Shown: positions 1-6,112 of the stretch, piece after piece
How the letters are laid out: every line of letters starts with the position of its first letter
Position numbering within the stretch: the first letter of the stretch is position 1
Origin: Candidatus Roizmanbacteria bacterium CG10_big_fil_rev_8_21_14_0_10_45_7
Lineage (GTDB): Bacteria > Patescibacteriota > Microgenomatia > UBA1406
Assembly: GCA_002793745.1 (NCBI GenBank)
Contig: PFEE01000072.1
Coordinates: 1 to 8,995, forward strand
Direction of reading: 5' to 3'
DNA length: 8,995 nt
The notes under the pieces: model-generated
The model's input: the letters and a program-made list of their open reading frames with translations, nothing else
Databases searched by the model: none
What the model was told of the DNA's origin: nothing
Made by a program: the position numbers and the translations under genes

Positions 1-14
1 CGACCTTACGCTTG

Positions 15-85
15 AGCGGGATACGGGAGTCGAACCCGTCTCTTCTCCTTGGAAGGGAGATATTGAACCGCTCAACTAATCCCGC
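15..85 (-). tRNA. tRNA-Gly, anticodon UCC
   Basis: On the minus strand the sequence folds as a 71-nt class I tRNA. The acceptor stem GCGGGAT pairs with ATCCCGC, the anticodon stem TCTCC/GGAGA encloses the loop CTTCCAA with anticodon TCC (51-53), and the T arm is ACGGG-TTCGACT-CCCGT. The discriminator base is U, as in bacterial glycine tRNAs. It is followed by CAA, so the CCA tail is not encoded and must be added by a nucleotidyltransferase. It starts 12 nt after the stop of the subtilase gene on the same strand and is probably co-transcribed with it. The anticodon is ordinary UCC, not the UCA of lineages that recode UGA as glycine. Confidence 0.96.
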
Positions 86-97
86 GTTTTCAATAAG

Positions 98-1000
98 TTA
101 TTTTATCATAAGAGGCATGAAAGTTTGCTGCAAATCCAGTGTTTCACGCAGTGCTGCCATCATATCAATTTTCCCCTCGTATGCTGTTTCTCTGATGATT
201 GCCTTTATTTCATCTGGACTTAGTTCGGGTCTTGTCGAGGCAATGAGTGCCGCCAGCTGGGACACATGGGGTGCTGCCATTGAGGTACCCGATGGGCGGC
301 ATTGATCTGCGGGATAGTCGGGCGCGTTGCCGTAGCAGACGGTTTCAATATCCTCTCCCGGAGCCAGCACCACGCCTTCATCATTAAGCAGCGACAACAG
401 CCCGTCACCTTGGGGAAGATTGTTGACGGTATTGAATCCGCTAAAGCTCATATTGACTACTCGTATGGGAACGCCTTGTTCCATGAGAGTATGTACGTAT
501 TGTAGACCCTCTACAATATCGGAGTAGTTTACAAACCCCTCTTTTTGCATAATTCTGATGGGCAAATACTGTATCGGAATATTGGGCAGTGACCCGGCTG
601 CGCCGATAGCATTGTTTGACTCCTGTGCCATAACGCCGGTTACCGTCATACCATGCTGGGCAAAACTGTTGTCGGACAGATCCGCACAACCTTGGGGCTG
701 TTTGGGTAAAAATGAGCAGCCGTGCGCATCGTCCACATAGCCGTTGCTATCATCATCAACACGATTATTGGGCAGTTCATTCGGGTTGGTCCAGAGTGAA
801 GACTCGGGTAAATCGGGATGGGGATTAATACCCCCGTCCAGAACGGCAACCACCACCGGGATCCATCCGGTACCCTCCTGAGCAGTGGGAGCCAGGTTCC
901 ACTGGTCGGGATACAGTGGGTCATTGGGTTGGCCGAGGGTTGCCAGCACCAGCCCTACTACAGCGGCAGACCGCAAGAGCCGGGAATACGTTTCGCGCAT
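98..1000 (-). CDS. Secreted subtilisin-like (S8) protease homologue lacking the oxyanion-hole region
   Basis: A 300-residue peptidase S8 (subtilase) protein. It has an Arg-containing N-terminus and a hydrophobic stretch SAAVVGLVLATLG (about 11-23) that looks like a signal peptide. This is followed directly by the mature-domain opening NDPLYPDQWNL, with no room for an inhibitor propeptide. Triad motifs are visible: AVLDGGINPHPDL (Asp55), QHGMTVTGVMA (His116) and SGTSMAAPH (Ser240). The strand motif VVNMSFSG is at about 181-188. The usual AAGN motif carrying the oxyanion-hole Asn is missing: GVVL runs directly into APGEDIET, and the distance from the VVN Asn to the catalytic Ser is 57 residues, against about 98 in subtilisin BPN'. 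Four Cys (95, 105, 222, 234) could form two disulfides. The start is the ATG at 1000: a GTG at 1024 would add 8 residues, but a -10 box lies between the two. The protein is probably exported; its activity is uncertain. Confidence 0.88.
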   Translation of the reverse strand: MRETYSRLLRSAAVVGLVLATLGQPNDPLYPDQWNLAPTAQEGTGWIPVVVAVLDGGINPHPDLPESSLWTNPNELPNNRVDDDSNGYVDDAHGCSFLPKQPQGCADLSDNSFAQHGMTVTGVMAQESNNAIGAAGSLPNIPIQYLPIRIMQKEGFVNYSDIVEGLQYVHTLMEQGVPIRVVNMSFSGFNTVNNLPQGDGLLSLLNDEGVVLAPGEDIETVCYGNAPDYPADQCRPSGTSMAAPHVSQLAALIASTRPELSPDEIKAIIRETAYEGKIDMMAALRETLDLQQTFMPLMIK

Positions 1001-1008
1001 GGGCGTAT

Positions 1009-1014
1009 AGTATA
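1009..1014 (-). promoter_or_regulatory. Candidate -10 box of the subtilase gene
   Basis: The minus strand reads TATACT, a 5/6 match to TATAAT, ending 8 nt before the ATG at 1000. No good -35 box is seen at 16-18 nt. Transcription would start at or beside the ATG, giving a leaderless mRNA. This excludes the in-frame GTG at 1024 as the main start. Confidence 0.45.
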
Positions 1015-1033
1015 CACTCCCCACCTATGCCAA

Positions 1034-1062
1034 TTGATTTTTATGCACAAACAGGGTAGACT
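1034..1062 (+). promoter_or_regulatory. Candidate sigma-70-type promoter of the MBL-dnaB-PHP operon
   Basis: TTGATT (1034-1039) and TAGACT (1057-1062) are separated by 17 nt; each matches 4 of 6 consensus bases. The -10 box ends 8 nt before the ATG at 1071, so the mRNA would start at about 1069-1071 with almost no leader. The promoter is back to back with that of the subtilase gene. Confidence 0.45.
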
Positions 1063-1070
1063 GCATCCAC

Positions 1071-1739
1071 ATGAAAATTGAATTCTTAGGCCATTCTTCG
1101 TTTGCCATTACCGGAACGCAAGCAAAAATGGTGACAGACCCTTTTGACCCTGCCATGATGGGCATTGCATATCCCAAGGTTACCGCGGATATTGTTACCG
1201 TTTCACATGAACACTCAGACCATAACAATGCAAAAGCCGTAGGAGGCGAGCCCGCTTCGCAGCGAGGCGAGCCCGTGATATTTCGGCTTCCCGGCGAATA
1301 CGAGCGCAGGGGAGTTCGCGTGTACGGATACGAGACGTACCATGATGACGCCAAGGGCAGGGAGCGGGGCAAAAACACGATGTTTAAGTTTATTTTAGAC
1401 GGCATGGTGCTGCTGCACTGCGGCGACCTGGGCCATATACCCAGCGACGCTCTTTTGGAGCGTATTAAGGATACCGACATACTGATGATTCCGGTTGGCG
1501 GCACCTTTACCATTGACGCCAAACAGGCAAAGGAATTGGTAACCAAGATTGCTCCCAGTATTGTGCTACCCATGCACTACGGTGACAGTGCCCTTAAGCC
1601 AGAGTTTTCAGTACTGACTCCGGTTGACGAATTTTTGAAGCTGAACGCATCTACCACTACCCACCAGAAGGACAGCTTGACTGTCACTGAGGAAACGCTT
1701 CCCGAAGAGCGCGAGATTGTGGTGTTGAAGCGGCTATAA
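1071..1739 (+). CDS. UlaG/YtkL-like metal-dependent hydrolase (MBL fold)
   Basis: A 222-residue metallo-beta-lactamase-fold protein of the compact Lactamase_B_3 type (UlaG/YtkL-like). Its N-terminus MKIEFLGHSSFAI and early TDPFDP segment are typical. The metal-binding motif is S-HEHSDH (His46, His48, Asp50, His51). Further ligand candidates are HCGDLGH (His116, Asp119, His122) and PMHYGD (His169). The family binds one or two divalent metals and hydrolyses phosphoester, lactone or other bonds; the substrate cannot be told from sequence, and many relatives are annotated only by fold. It is cytoplasmic, with no signal peptide. It is the first gene of the cluster with dnaB (12-nt gap) and PHP, so a nucleic-acid or nucleotide role is possible but only inferred. 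A 12-nt direct repeat after the metal motif adds seven residues (about 60-66). Confidence 0.9.
   Translation: MKIEFLGHSSFAITGTQAKMVTDPFDPAMMGIAYPKVTADIVTVSHEHSDHNNAKAVGGEPASQRGEPVIFRLPGEYERRGVRVYGYETYHDDAKGRERGKNTMFKFILDGMVLLHCGDLGHIPSDALLERIKDTDILMIPVGGTFTIDAKQAKELVTKIAPSIVLPMHYGDSALKPEFSVLTPVDEFLKLNASTTTHQKDSLTVTEETLPEEREIVVLKRL
1243..1275 (+). repeat. Short direct repeat inside the MBL-fold gene
   Basis: The 12-mer GAGGCGAGCCCG occurs at 1243-1254 and again at 1264-1275, a 21-nt period. The 9-nt spacer CTTCGCAGC helps form a small hairpin (CGCT-TCGC-AGCG). The duplication keeps the frame and adds seven codons (EPASQRG) in a loop after the HxHxDH motif. It is GC-rich compared with the surrounding gene. 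Confidence 0.75.
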
Positions 1740-1751
1740 CAAGTAACATTC

Positions 1752-3104
1752 ATGAACGAAGATAGCAGATTACCGCCACACAGTATTGAAGCCGAGCAGT
1801 CCGTGCTGGGTTCTGTATTAATTGATCCTTCCTCCATTACGTTGGCGGTTGAAATTTTGAAAGCAGAACATTTTTACGATCCACGGCATCAATATATTTT
1901 TATGGCAATGCTTTCTTTAAATGACGAAAACCATCCCATTGACGTGGTAACGCTTGAGTCCACACTGCGCAAGCAAAAACATTTTCCCGACAGCGGGGGT
2001 AAAGAATACATTACGACACTGGTACAGGCAGTACCCACCAGCGCCAACATTGAGCACTATGCATGGATTGTGCGCAATGCCGCGGTGAAGCGCAGCATTA
2101 TCTCAATCGGTTCACGCATGGTACAAAAAGCCTATGAAGACGGGCATGAAATAAGCCAGCTGCTCAATGAGTGTGAAAGCGATTTGTTTTTAATTGCCCA
2201 GGCACACACGAAACGTGATTTTTTACCGATTAGGGAAATCCTTACCCAAAGCTATGAACGCCTTGAGGAGGTGGTAAAGCGCGGGGAGGGTATGCGCGGT
2301 ATACCCACGGGCTTTAAGACGCTGGACAATAAACTGGCCGGATTAAATGCCTCAAACCTGCTCATTGTTGCGGCACGCCCGGGTATTGGTAAAACCACCT
2401 TTGCGCTTAACATCAGTACCTACCTTGCAACCCACATGAAAAAGACCGTTGGCTTTTTCTCGCTTGAAATGAGCAAAGAGGAACTGGTTGACCGGCTTCT
2501 GGTTATGGATGCGCATATTGATTCGTGGAAGCTGCGCACGGGACGGCTCGATAAAGAAGAGATGGACAAGCTTACGGAATCCATGGGACGGCTGGCCGAG
2601 TCCAATATCTTCATTGATGATACGCCTGCCATTTCGGTAACGGAAATGCGCTCAAAGGCACGCAAGATGCATCTTGAGCACAAGCTGGATTTGTTGGTGG
2701 TTGACTATTTGCAGCTTGCCACAACGGGCAGATTTATGGAATCACGCGTTCAGGAAGTTTCGATGATTTCGCAGGCTATGAAAAATATTGCCCGTGAGCT
2801 GCAGATTCCGGTTATTGCACTTTCGCAGCTTTCCCGCGCGGTTGAACAGCGGGGAGGGGATAAACGCCCGCAGCTCTCGGATTTGCGTGATTCCGGATCC
2901 ATTGAGCAGGACGCGGACATCGTGCTGTTTTTGTACCGTGCCGATGAAGATGATGACATGATGCCCGAGGGTAAAAAAAATATGAAGCTATCCATTGCCA
3001 AACACCGCAGCGGGCCAACGGGTGAAATTTCACTGCTGTTTCATGGAGAAAAACTGCAGTTTTTTGAAGTTGAGAATCGTGAGCCCGATGAGTCTCAAGG
3101 CTGA
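1752..3104 (+). CDS. dnaB: Replicative DNA helicase DnaB
   Basis: A full-length 450-residue DnaB, the hexameric ATP-dependent 5'-3' helicase that unwinds the replication fork and contacts primase. The N-terminal domain opens with the family signature LPPHSIEAEQSVLGSVLID and continues through a helical collar to a linker around residues 155-185. The RecA-like domain has Walker A ARPGIGKTTFALNI (Lys214, Thr215), FFSLEMSKEEL (H1a), LLVVDYLQL (Walker B, Asp318), ALSQLSRAVEQR (H3) and LSDLRDSGSIEQDADIVLFLYR (H4 with the arginine-finger region). No intein is present in Walker A or H4. The ATG follows the MBL stop by 12 nt with no Shine-Dalgarno sequence. The C-terminus overlaps the next gene by 17 nt, and the gene ends in TGA. 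The first Walker A residues are PGIG rather than the commoner PSMG. Confidence 0.98.
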   Translation: MNEDSRLPPHSIEAEQSVLGSVLIDPSSITLAVEILKAEHFYDPRHQYIFMAMLSLNDENHPIDVVTLESTLRKQKHFPDSGGKEYITTLVQAVPTSANIEHYAWIVRNAAVKRSIISIGSRMVQKAYEDGHEISQLLNECESDLFLIAQAHTKRDFLPIREILTQSYERLEEVVKRGEGMRGIPTGFKTLDNKLAGLNASNLLIVAARPGIGKTTFALNISTYLATHMKKTVGFFSLEMSKEELVDRLLVMDAHIDSWKLRTGRLDKEEMDKLTESMGRLAESNIFIDDTPAISVTEMRSKARKMHLEHKLDLLVVDYLQLATTGRFMESRVQEVSMISQAMKNIARELQIPVIALSQLSRAVEQRGGDKRPQLSDLRDSGSIEQDADIVLFLYRADEDDDMMPEGKKNMKLSIAKHRSGPTGEISLLFHGEKLQFFEVENREPDESQG

Positions 3105-3744
3105 GCTGCACCAACATTCACGCTATTCCCAGCACACCGATCGTTTTTTAGGGCTTGATACTTCAATTGAAAATATCGCCAAGACCTGTAAACAAAAAGG
3201 GATTTCTATTTTTTCGGTTACCGATCACGACACCATAGACGGGCATGAGGAAGGGAAGTATTACGCAAAGAAATACGGTTTGCTGTTTGTTCCCGGTGCG
3301 GAAGTAAGCACGAGGCAAGGCCACGTGTTGGCTCTAGGCATACGAAAACTGATCCCTAAGCATCTTACCCTTAATGAAGCGGCTGATGCGGTACATGAGC
3401 AGGGAGGAGTAGTGGTTGCCGCACACCCATTTCAAATTCCTTATGGATGCCTGTGGGGTTTTGTCGGTTCGCGCATTGATGCCATTGAAGGGCAACACGC
3501 CTATGCCATTGGCAATAGCCTTACCAATTGGGTAAACCGTTTTGCACGCAAGCCCGTGATAGCGGGAAGTGATGCACATTATTTGGATGAGATTGGACTC
3601 GTGTATACGCTGTTTCCTGATACGGTGAAAAATGCAGCAATGGCGCTTTCTGCAATACGTGAAAACAGAATTATGATTGGAGGAACGAATATAGGGATAT
3701 TGCGCGCTGCGGCAAGACGATTGCGTGAAATACAAAGCAAGTAG
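3088..3744 (+). CDS. PHP-domain metal-dependent phosphoesterase
   Basis: A 218-residue stand-alone PHP domain (polymerase and histidinol phosphatase superfamily). All expected metal motifs are present in order: ELHQHSRYS (His8, His10), TDHDTIDGH (Asp46, His47, Asp48, His53), PGAEVST (Glu72), GHVLALG (His79), VVAAHP (His113) and GSDAH (Asp162, His164). The arrangement resembles the YciV/RNase AM type of PHP protein, which hydrolyses 3',5'-bisphosphates or 5' RNA ends with three metals; the substrate here is unproven. The ATG at 3088 is chosen because homology begins there (MSLKAELH); it lies 17 nt inside the 3' end of dnaB, implying translational coupling. The upstream in-frame extension inside dnaB is not protein-like. 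The C-terminus is basic (ARRLREIQSK). Confidence 0.92.
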   Translation: MSLKAELHQHSRYSQHTDRFLGLDTSIENIAKTCKQKGISIFSVTDHDTIDGHEEGKYYAKKYGLLFVPGAEVSTRQGHVLALGIRKLIPKHLTLNEAADAVHEQGGVVVAAHPFQIPYGCLWGFVGSRIDAIEGQHAYAIGNSLTNWVNRFARKPVIAGSDAHYLDEIGLVYTLFPDTVKNAAMALSAIRENRIMIGGTNIGILRAAARRLREIQSK

Positions 3745-3746
3745 GG

Positions 3747-3774
3747 TTGAGGAAAATAAAATTTATGATACGAT
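3747..3774 (+). promoter_or_regulatory. Candidate promoter of the M29 aminopeptidase gene
   Basis: TTGAGG (3747-3752), a 16-nt spacer and TACGAT (3769-3774). An overlapping alternative -10, TATGAT (3764-3769), is closer to consensus but badly spaced from this -35. TACGAT ends 9 nt before the ATG at 3784, again compatible with a leaderless or nearly leaderless mRNA. No terminator is visible after the PHP gene, so read-through is also likely. Confidence 0.4.
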
Positions 3775-3783
3775 ACCTCCTGT

Positions 3784-4983
3784 ATGTACAAACCCAGCCC
3801 CGATATACTTAAGAAATACGCACAGGTACTCGTTAATTTTGCCCTGAACAGTGGGGAGGGAATTAAAAAAGGCGAAGTCGTTGCCGTGCATGCCGACACA
3901 TCGGCGCTGCCATTGCTGCAGCAAACGGTTAAAACGATTTTGCTGTCCGGAGGCAACCCAATAGTGCGCATGACCGATGAATCGCTGTCGAAGTTGCTGT
4001 ATGAAAATGCTTCAGATGAACAGTTGAAATTTTTCCCCAAGAAATACGTCAAGGCATTTATTGACACTATTGATCACCGCATTGCACTGCTTTCTGACCA
4101 GGACCCGCTGCACCTTAAAGACATTGACCCCAAGAAAATTATGCTTTCCAACGCTTCTGCCAGTATTACCCGCAAATGGCTATTTGCTAAAGAAGATGCG
4201 GGCAAACTCACCTGGACACTGGCGCTGTATGGCACACCCGGTATGGCCAAAGAGGCGGGATTGAGCCTGGAGGAATACTGGCAGGAAATTATTCGTGCCT
4301 GTTTTCTGGATAAGCCCAATCCGGTAGAAACATGGAAAGAGGTGTTTGCGGAACTTGAACGGCTGCGGGCACGGCTTAGTGCAATGCTCATTAATAAACT
4401 GCATATAACGGCAAAAGATACGGATTTATGGATTACGGTGGGAAAGAACCGTAAATGGATGGGAGGTTCGGGACGCAATATCCCGAGTTTCGAGCTGTTT
4501 ACCTCGCCTGACTGGCGCGGGACACAAGGCCACATTTTTTTTGATTATCCCTTGTATCGGTACGGAAGCATCATAAAAGACATTACTTTGCGTTTTGAAA
4601 AGGGACGTGTGGTGCATGCCACGGCATCAAAAAATGAAAACTTACTCAAACAGCTGATTAAGCAAAAAAATGCTGACAAAATAGGAGAATATTCGCTGAC
4701 CGATAAGCGATACTCACGCATTAAGGCGTTTATGGCAAACACGCTCTATGACGAAAATATTGGAGGGAAGTGGGGCAATACCCACCTGGCTGTGGGCACC
4801 TCTTACCATGACGCATACACTGGTGATGTGGGAGCGATGAAAGACAAAGATTGGGCGCGTTTGGGCTTTAACGAGTCACCTGAGCACACTGATTTACTGG
4901 CAACGTCCCGCCGCAGCGTGGAGGCAACCATGCGTGATGGCACCACTAAACTAATCTATCAGGACGGTATATTTTTACTATAA
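3784..4983 (+). CDS. M29-family (thermophilic/AmpS-type) metallo-aminopeptidase
   Basis: A 399-residue protein of peptidase family M29, cytoplasmic dimeric aminopeptidases with a two-metal centre that trim N-terminal residues from peptides. The N-terminal alpha/beta domain shows GEGIKKGEVVAVHAD (about 23-37) and SGGNPIVRM. The catalytic half has the family motifs with all five expected ligands: NIPSFELFTSP (Glu237), KIGEYSL (Glu302), GNTHLAVG (His334) and EHTDLL (His368, Asp370). These spacings agree with those known for AmpT/AmpS. The length is normal and the C-terminus KLIYQDGIFLL is typical. It has its own candidate promoter 40 nt after the PHP gene. Its last 38 nt overlap the end of the PAP2 gene on the opposite strand. 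Confidence 0.95.
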   Translation: MYKPSPDILKKYAQVLVNFALNSGEGIKKGEVVAVHADTSALPLLQQTVKTILLSGGNPIVRMTDESLSKLLYENASDEQLKFFPKKYVKAFIDTIDHRIALLSDQDPLHLKDIDPKKIMLSNASASITRKWLFAKEDAGKLTWTLALYGTPGMAKEAGLSLEEYWQEIIRACFLDKPNPVETWKEVFAELERLRARLSAMLINKLHITAKDTDLWITVGKNRKWMGGSGRNIPSFELFTSPDWRGTQGHIFFDYPLYRYGSIIKDITLRFEKGRVVHATASKNENLLKQLIKQKNADKIGEYSLTDKRYSRIKAFMANTLYDENIGGKWGNTHLAVGTSYHDAYTGDVGAMKDKDWARLGFNESPEHTDLLATSRRSVEATMRDGTTKLIYQDGIFLL

Positions 4984-5386
4984 GGCTTGCGACAATAAAT
5001 CCTAACAGCCCGCCGATAACCACATCAATGCCATAGTGGCAGCGCAGAAAAATTCTTGAGTAGGAAATCAACAGTGCCATTGCGTAAGCGAGCCAGGCCA
5101 GACGCGGATGGTGATGTGCGTATATTACCGCAATGGAAAAGGCTAGTGAGGCGTGCATTGAAGGGAAGGTAAAATCCGCCGGGCATAAGTAACCGTCGTA
5201 TGGCCGAGGGATTTCAGTCAGTACTTTTATGGCATGGGTAAGCAAACCGGTAATACCGGCAGCCAGCACTGTGTGCAATATGACTATTTTTTTATTATTC
5301 TCAACGGCAAGCAGTACCAAGCCAAACACAATCCATACGGCAACGCTCAGTCCCCGCAGCGAGAAAAATTTCATGAGCGGGATCAT
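4946..5386 (-). CDS. PAP2-family membrane phosphatase
   Basis: A 146-residue integral membrane phosphatase of the PAP2 superfamily, which dephosphorylates lipid phosphates such as phosphatidate or undecaprenyl pyrophosphate. The three-part active-site signature is complete: KVLTEIPRP (Lys54-x6-Arg61-Pro62), PSMH (75-78) and SRIFLRCHYGID (Ser110-Arg111-x5-His117-x3-Asp121). About four to five hydrophobic helices surround it (about 14-28, 36-53, 80-92, 96-109, 120-136). It is shorter than UppP/PgpB relatives. A role in recycling the undecaprenyl carrier or phospholipid metabolism is an inference. Its ATG overlaps the stop of the methyltransferase gene in an ATGA junction (5383-5386), showing translational coupling. 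A second in-frame ATG lies 4 codons later. The 3' end overlaps the M29 gene by 38 bp. Confidence 0.93.
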   Translation of the reverse strand: MIPLMKFFSLRGLSVAVWIVFGLVLLAVENNKKIVILHTVLAAGITGLLTHAIKVLTEIPRPYDGYLCPADFTFPSMHASLAFSIAVIYAHHHPRLAWLAYAMALLISYSRIFLRCHYGIDVVIGGLLGFIVASLIVKIYRPDRLV

Positions 5387-5922
5387 GAGAAGTAGGCAAA
5401 TAATTGATGAACACCCTCGGTGTGTTTCGTTGGCTTTTTATTGGGCAGGGGATAGAAGTAGCTAACGATATGGGCGTGAGGGAGCTCGTGTTTTATGTGG
5501 CTGTAGGCCTTCTTCAGAAGCCAGGGCGAAATATAGTAAAACGCGGTCACGGTTTTGGTATAGACAACCTTTGAAAATGGATAGTGAAACATGTCTGCAT
5601 ACATGATACTAATATGTGCGCGATAGGGGTGAAGTAAATGACGCAGATATAAAACAGCAAGCAGTATCGGGTTAATTTCTGCAGCAATGAGATGGAGTGT
5701 TAGTTTTTTTTGCTGTGCCCAGTCCGCTGCTGCAAAAATGACGGCACCGTCGCCCGCGCCCATATCAATGATAGTGTGGTGGTTGCGCAGTTCAAGGTAA
5801 TCAACAATACGTTCCATGTCCCGCTGGTTGGAAGGAAAATAGGGAACGGGGGAGGCGGTGCGTGAGAGGAAAAAGTAGGCGACCAATAGGAATAAAACAA
5901 AGACAATAAAAACAATACCCAT
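5383..5922 (-). CDS. Membrane-anchored FAM173-like SAM-dependent methyltransferase
   Basis: A 179-residue class I methyltransferase with an N-terminal transmembrane helix (about 3-19). A pre-domain VPYFPSNQRDMERIV (26-40) comes next, then SAM motif I IIDMGAGDGAV (Asp53 to Gly59), the acidic ribose-binding AAEIN (Glu82), and YADMF (Asp110). The late motif VSYFYPLPNKKP is at about 156-167. This order (membrane helix, PxxPS, GAGDG, ExN, late F/Y-P-x-P) is that of the FAM173 family, whose eukaryotic members methylate lysines of ATP synthase c-subunit and ANT. The bacterial substrate is unknown; the SAM domain should face the cytoplasm. The ATG lies one base beyond the tRNA-Leu discriminator, so no Shine-Dalgarno sequence can exist outside the tRNA. 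The gene is coupled to PAP2 through ATGA and ends in TGA. Confidence 0.8.
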   Translation of the reverse strand: MGIVFIVFVLFLLVAYFFLSRTASPVPYFPSNQRDMERIVDYLELRNHHTIIDMGAGDGAVIFAAADWAQQKKLTLHLIAAEINPILLAVLYLRHLLHPYRAHISIMYADMFHYPFSKVVYTKTVTAFYYISPWLLKKAYSHIKHELPHAHIVSYFYPLPNKKPTKHTEGVHQLFAYFS

Positions 5923-5923
5923 G

Positions 5924-6007
5924 TGCCAGAGGTGGGACTTGAACCCACACTTCCTTACGGAAACACGGCCCTAAACCGTGCGCGTCTGCCAATTCCGCCA
6001 CTCTGGC
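5924..6007 (-). tRNA. tRNA-Leu, anticodon UAG
   Basis: An 84-nt class II tRNA on the minus strand. The acceptor GCCAGAG pairs with CTCTGGC, the anticodon arm is CACGG-TTTAGGG-CCGTG with anticodon TAG (5971-5973), a long variable arm is built on TTCCGTAAGGAA, and the T arm is GTGGG-TTCAAGT-CCCAC. The discriminator is A, as in leucine tRNAs. CCA is not encoded: the next bases are CATG, where ATG starts the methyltransferase. The tRNA is the first functional unit of a tRNA-methyltransferase-PAP2 transcript. Confidence 0.97.
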
Positions 6008-6013
6008 AATTCA

Positions 6014-6085
6014 TTACTCTAAACCGTACGTGTCCAGCGTTGCTGGATTTCGCTGCGCTCAATATACCAATTTCACCACTGCGGC
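6014..6085 (-). pseudogene. Broken 5' half of a second tRNA-Leu(UAG), interrupted by an insertion
   Basis: Immediately upstream of the intact tRNA-Leu the minus strand reads GCCGCAGTGGTGAAATTGG then TATA, closely matching the 5' acceptor and D arm of a leucine tRNA. After a 30-nt insertion it resumes with CACGTACGGTTTAGAG, the anticodon 5' stem and loop with anticodon TAG. The sequence then leaves the tRNA pattern. No CCGTA to close the anticodon stem, no variable or T arm, and no 3' acceptor CTGCGGC are found before the intact gene begins. With the insertion removed, spacing from D loop to anticodon equals that of the intact neighbour. It is therefore a truncated, disrupted copy, unlikely to yield a tRNA, though it is probably transcribed. 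Confidence 0.75.
6033..6062. repeat. 30-nt hairpin-bearing insertion in the tRNA-Leu remnant
   Basis: The segment separates the D loop from the anticodon stem of the tRNA remnant. It contains a perfect 6-bp hairpin, TCCAGC-GTT-GCTGGA (6033-6047), followed by TTTCGCTGCGCTCAA. The boundaries can shift by a few bases because GGTATA and GGTAGA joins are both possible. It encodes nothing. Confidence 0.55.
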
Positions 6086-6091
6086 ATCTCC

Positions 6092-6111
6092 GTTAAGCAA
6101 AATTGCTTAAC
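6092..6111. repeat. Palindrome with 9-bp arms at the divergent promoter
   Basis: GTTAAGCAA and TTGCTTAAC are perfect inverted repeats separated by AA. The outer end coincides with the predicted transcription start of the minus-strand tRNA-Leu unit (about 6110-6111), so its RNA would begin with a hairpin. It could protect the 5' end or act as an operator; no T-tract supports a terminator. Confidence 0.7.
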
Positions 6112-6112
6112 T

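Noticed and set aside
12..305. Open reading frame of 97 codons on the plus strand
   Set aside because: It runs through the tRNA-Gly gene and opposite the 3' end of the subtilase gene, and the product resembles no family.
1025..1573. 182-codon reading frame opposite the MBL gene, and similar antisense frames in dnaB, M29, and the right-end gene
   Set aside because: All are shadows of well-supported genes, Ser/Pro-rich without domain motifs.
2995..3087. N-terminal extension of the PHP protein
   Set aside because: The extra residues are dnaB sequence read in another frame; PHP similarity starts at the ATG at 3088.
6014..6085. Functional tRNA with an intron
   Set aside because: There is no 3' half (no closing anticodon stem, T arm or acceptor strand) before the next tRNA, the insertion lies between the D loop and anticodon stem rather than in the anticodon loop, and 30 nt is too short for a group I intron.
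6092..6111. Rho-independent terminator
   Set aside because: The arms are AT-rich and no run of T follows on either strand; its position at a promoter favours another role.
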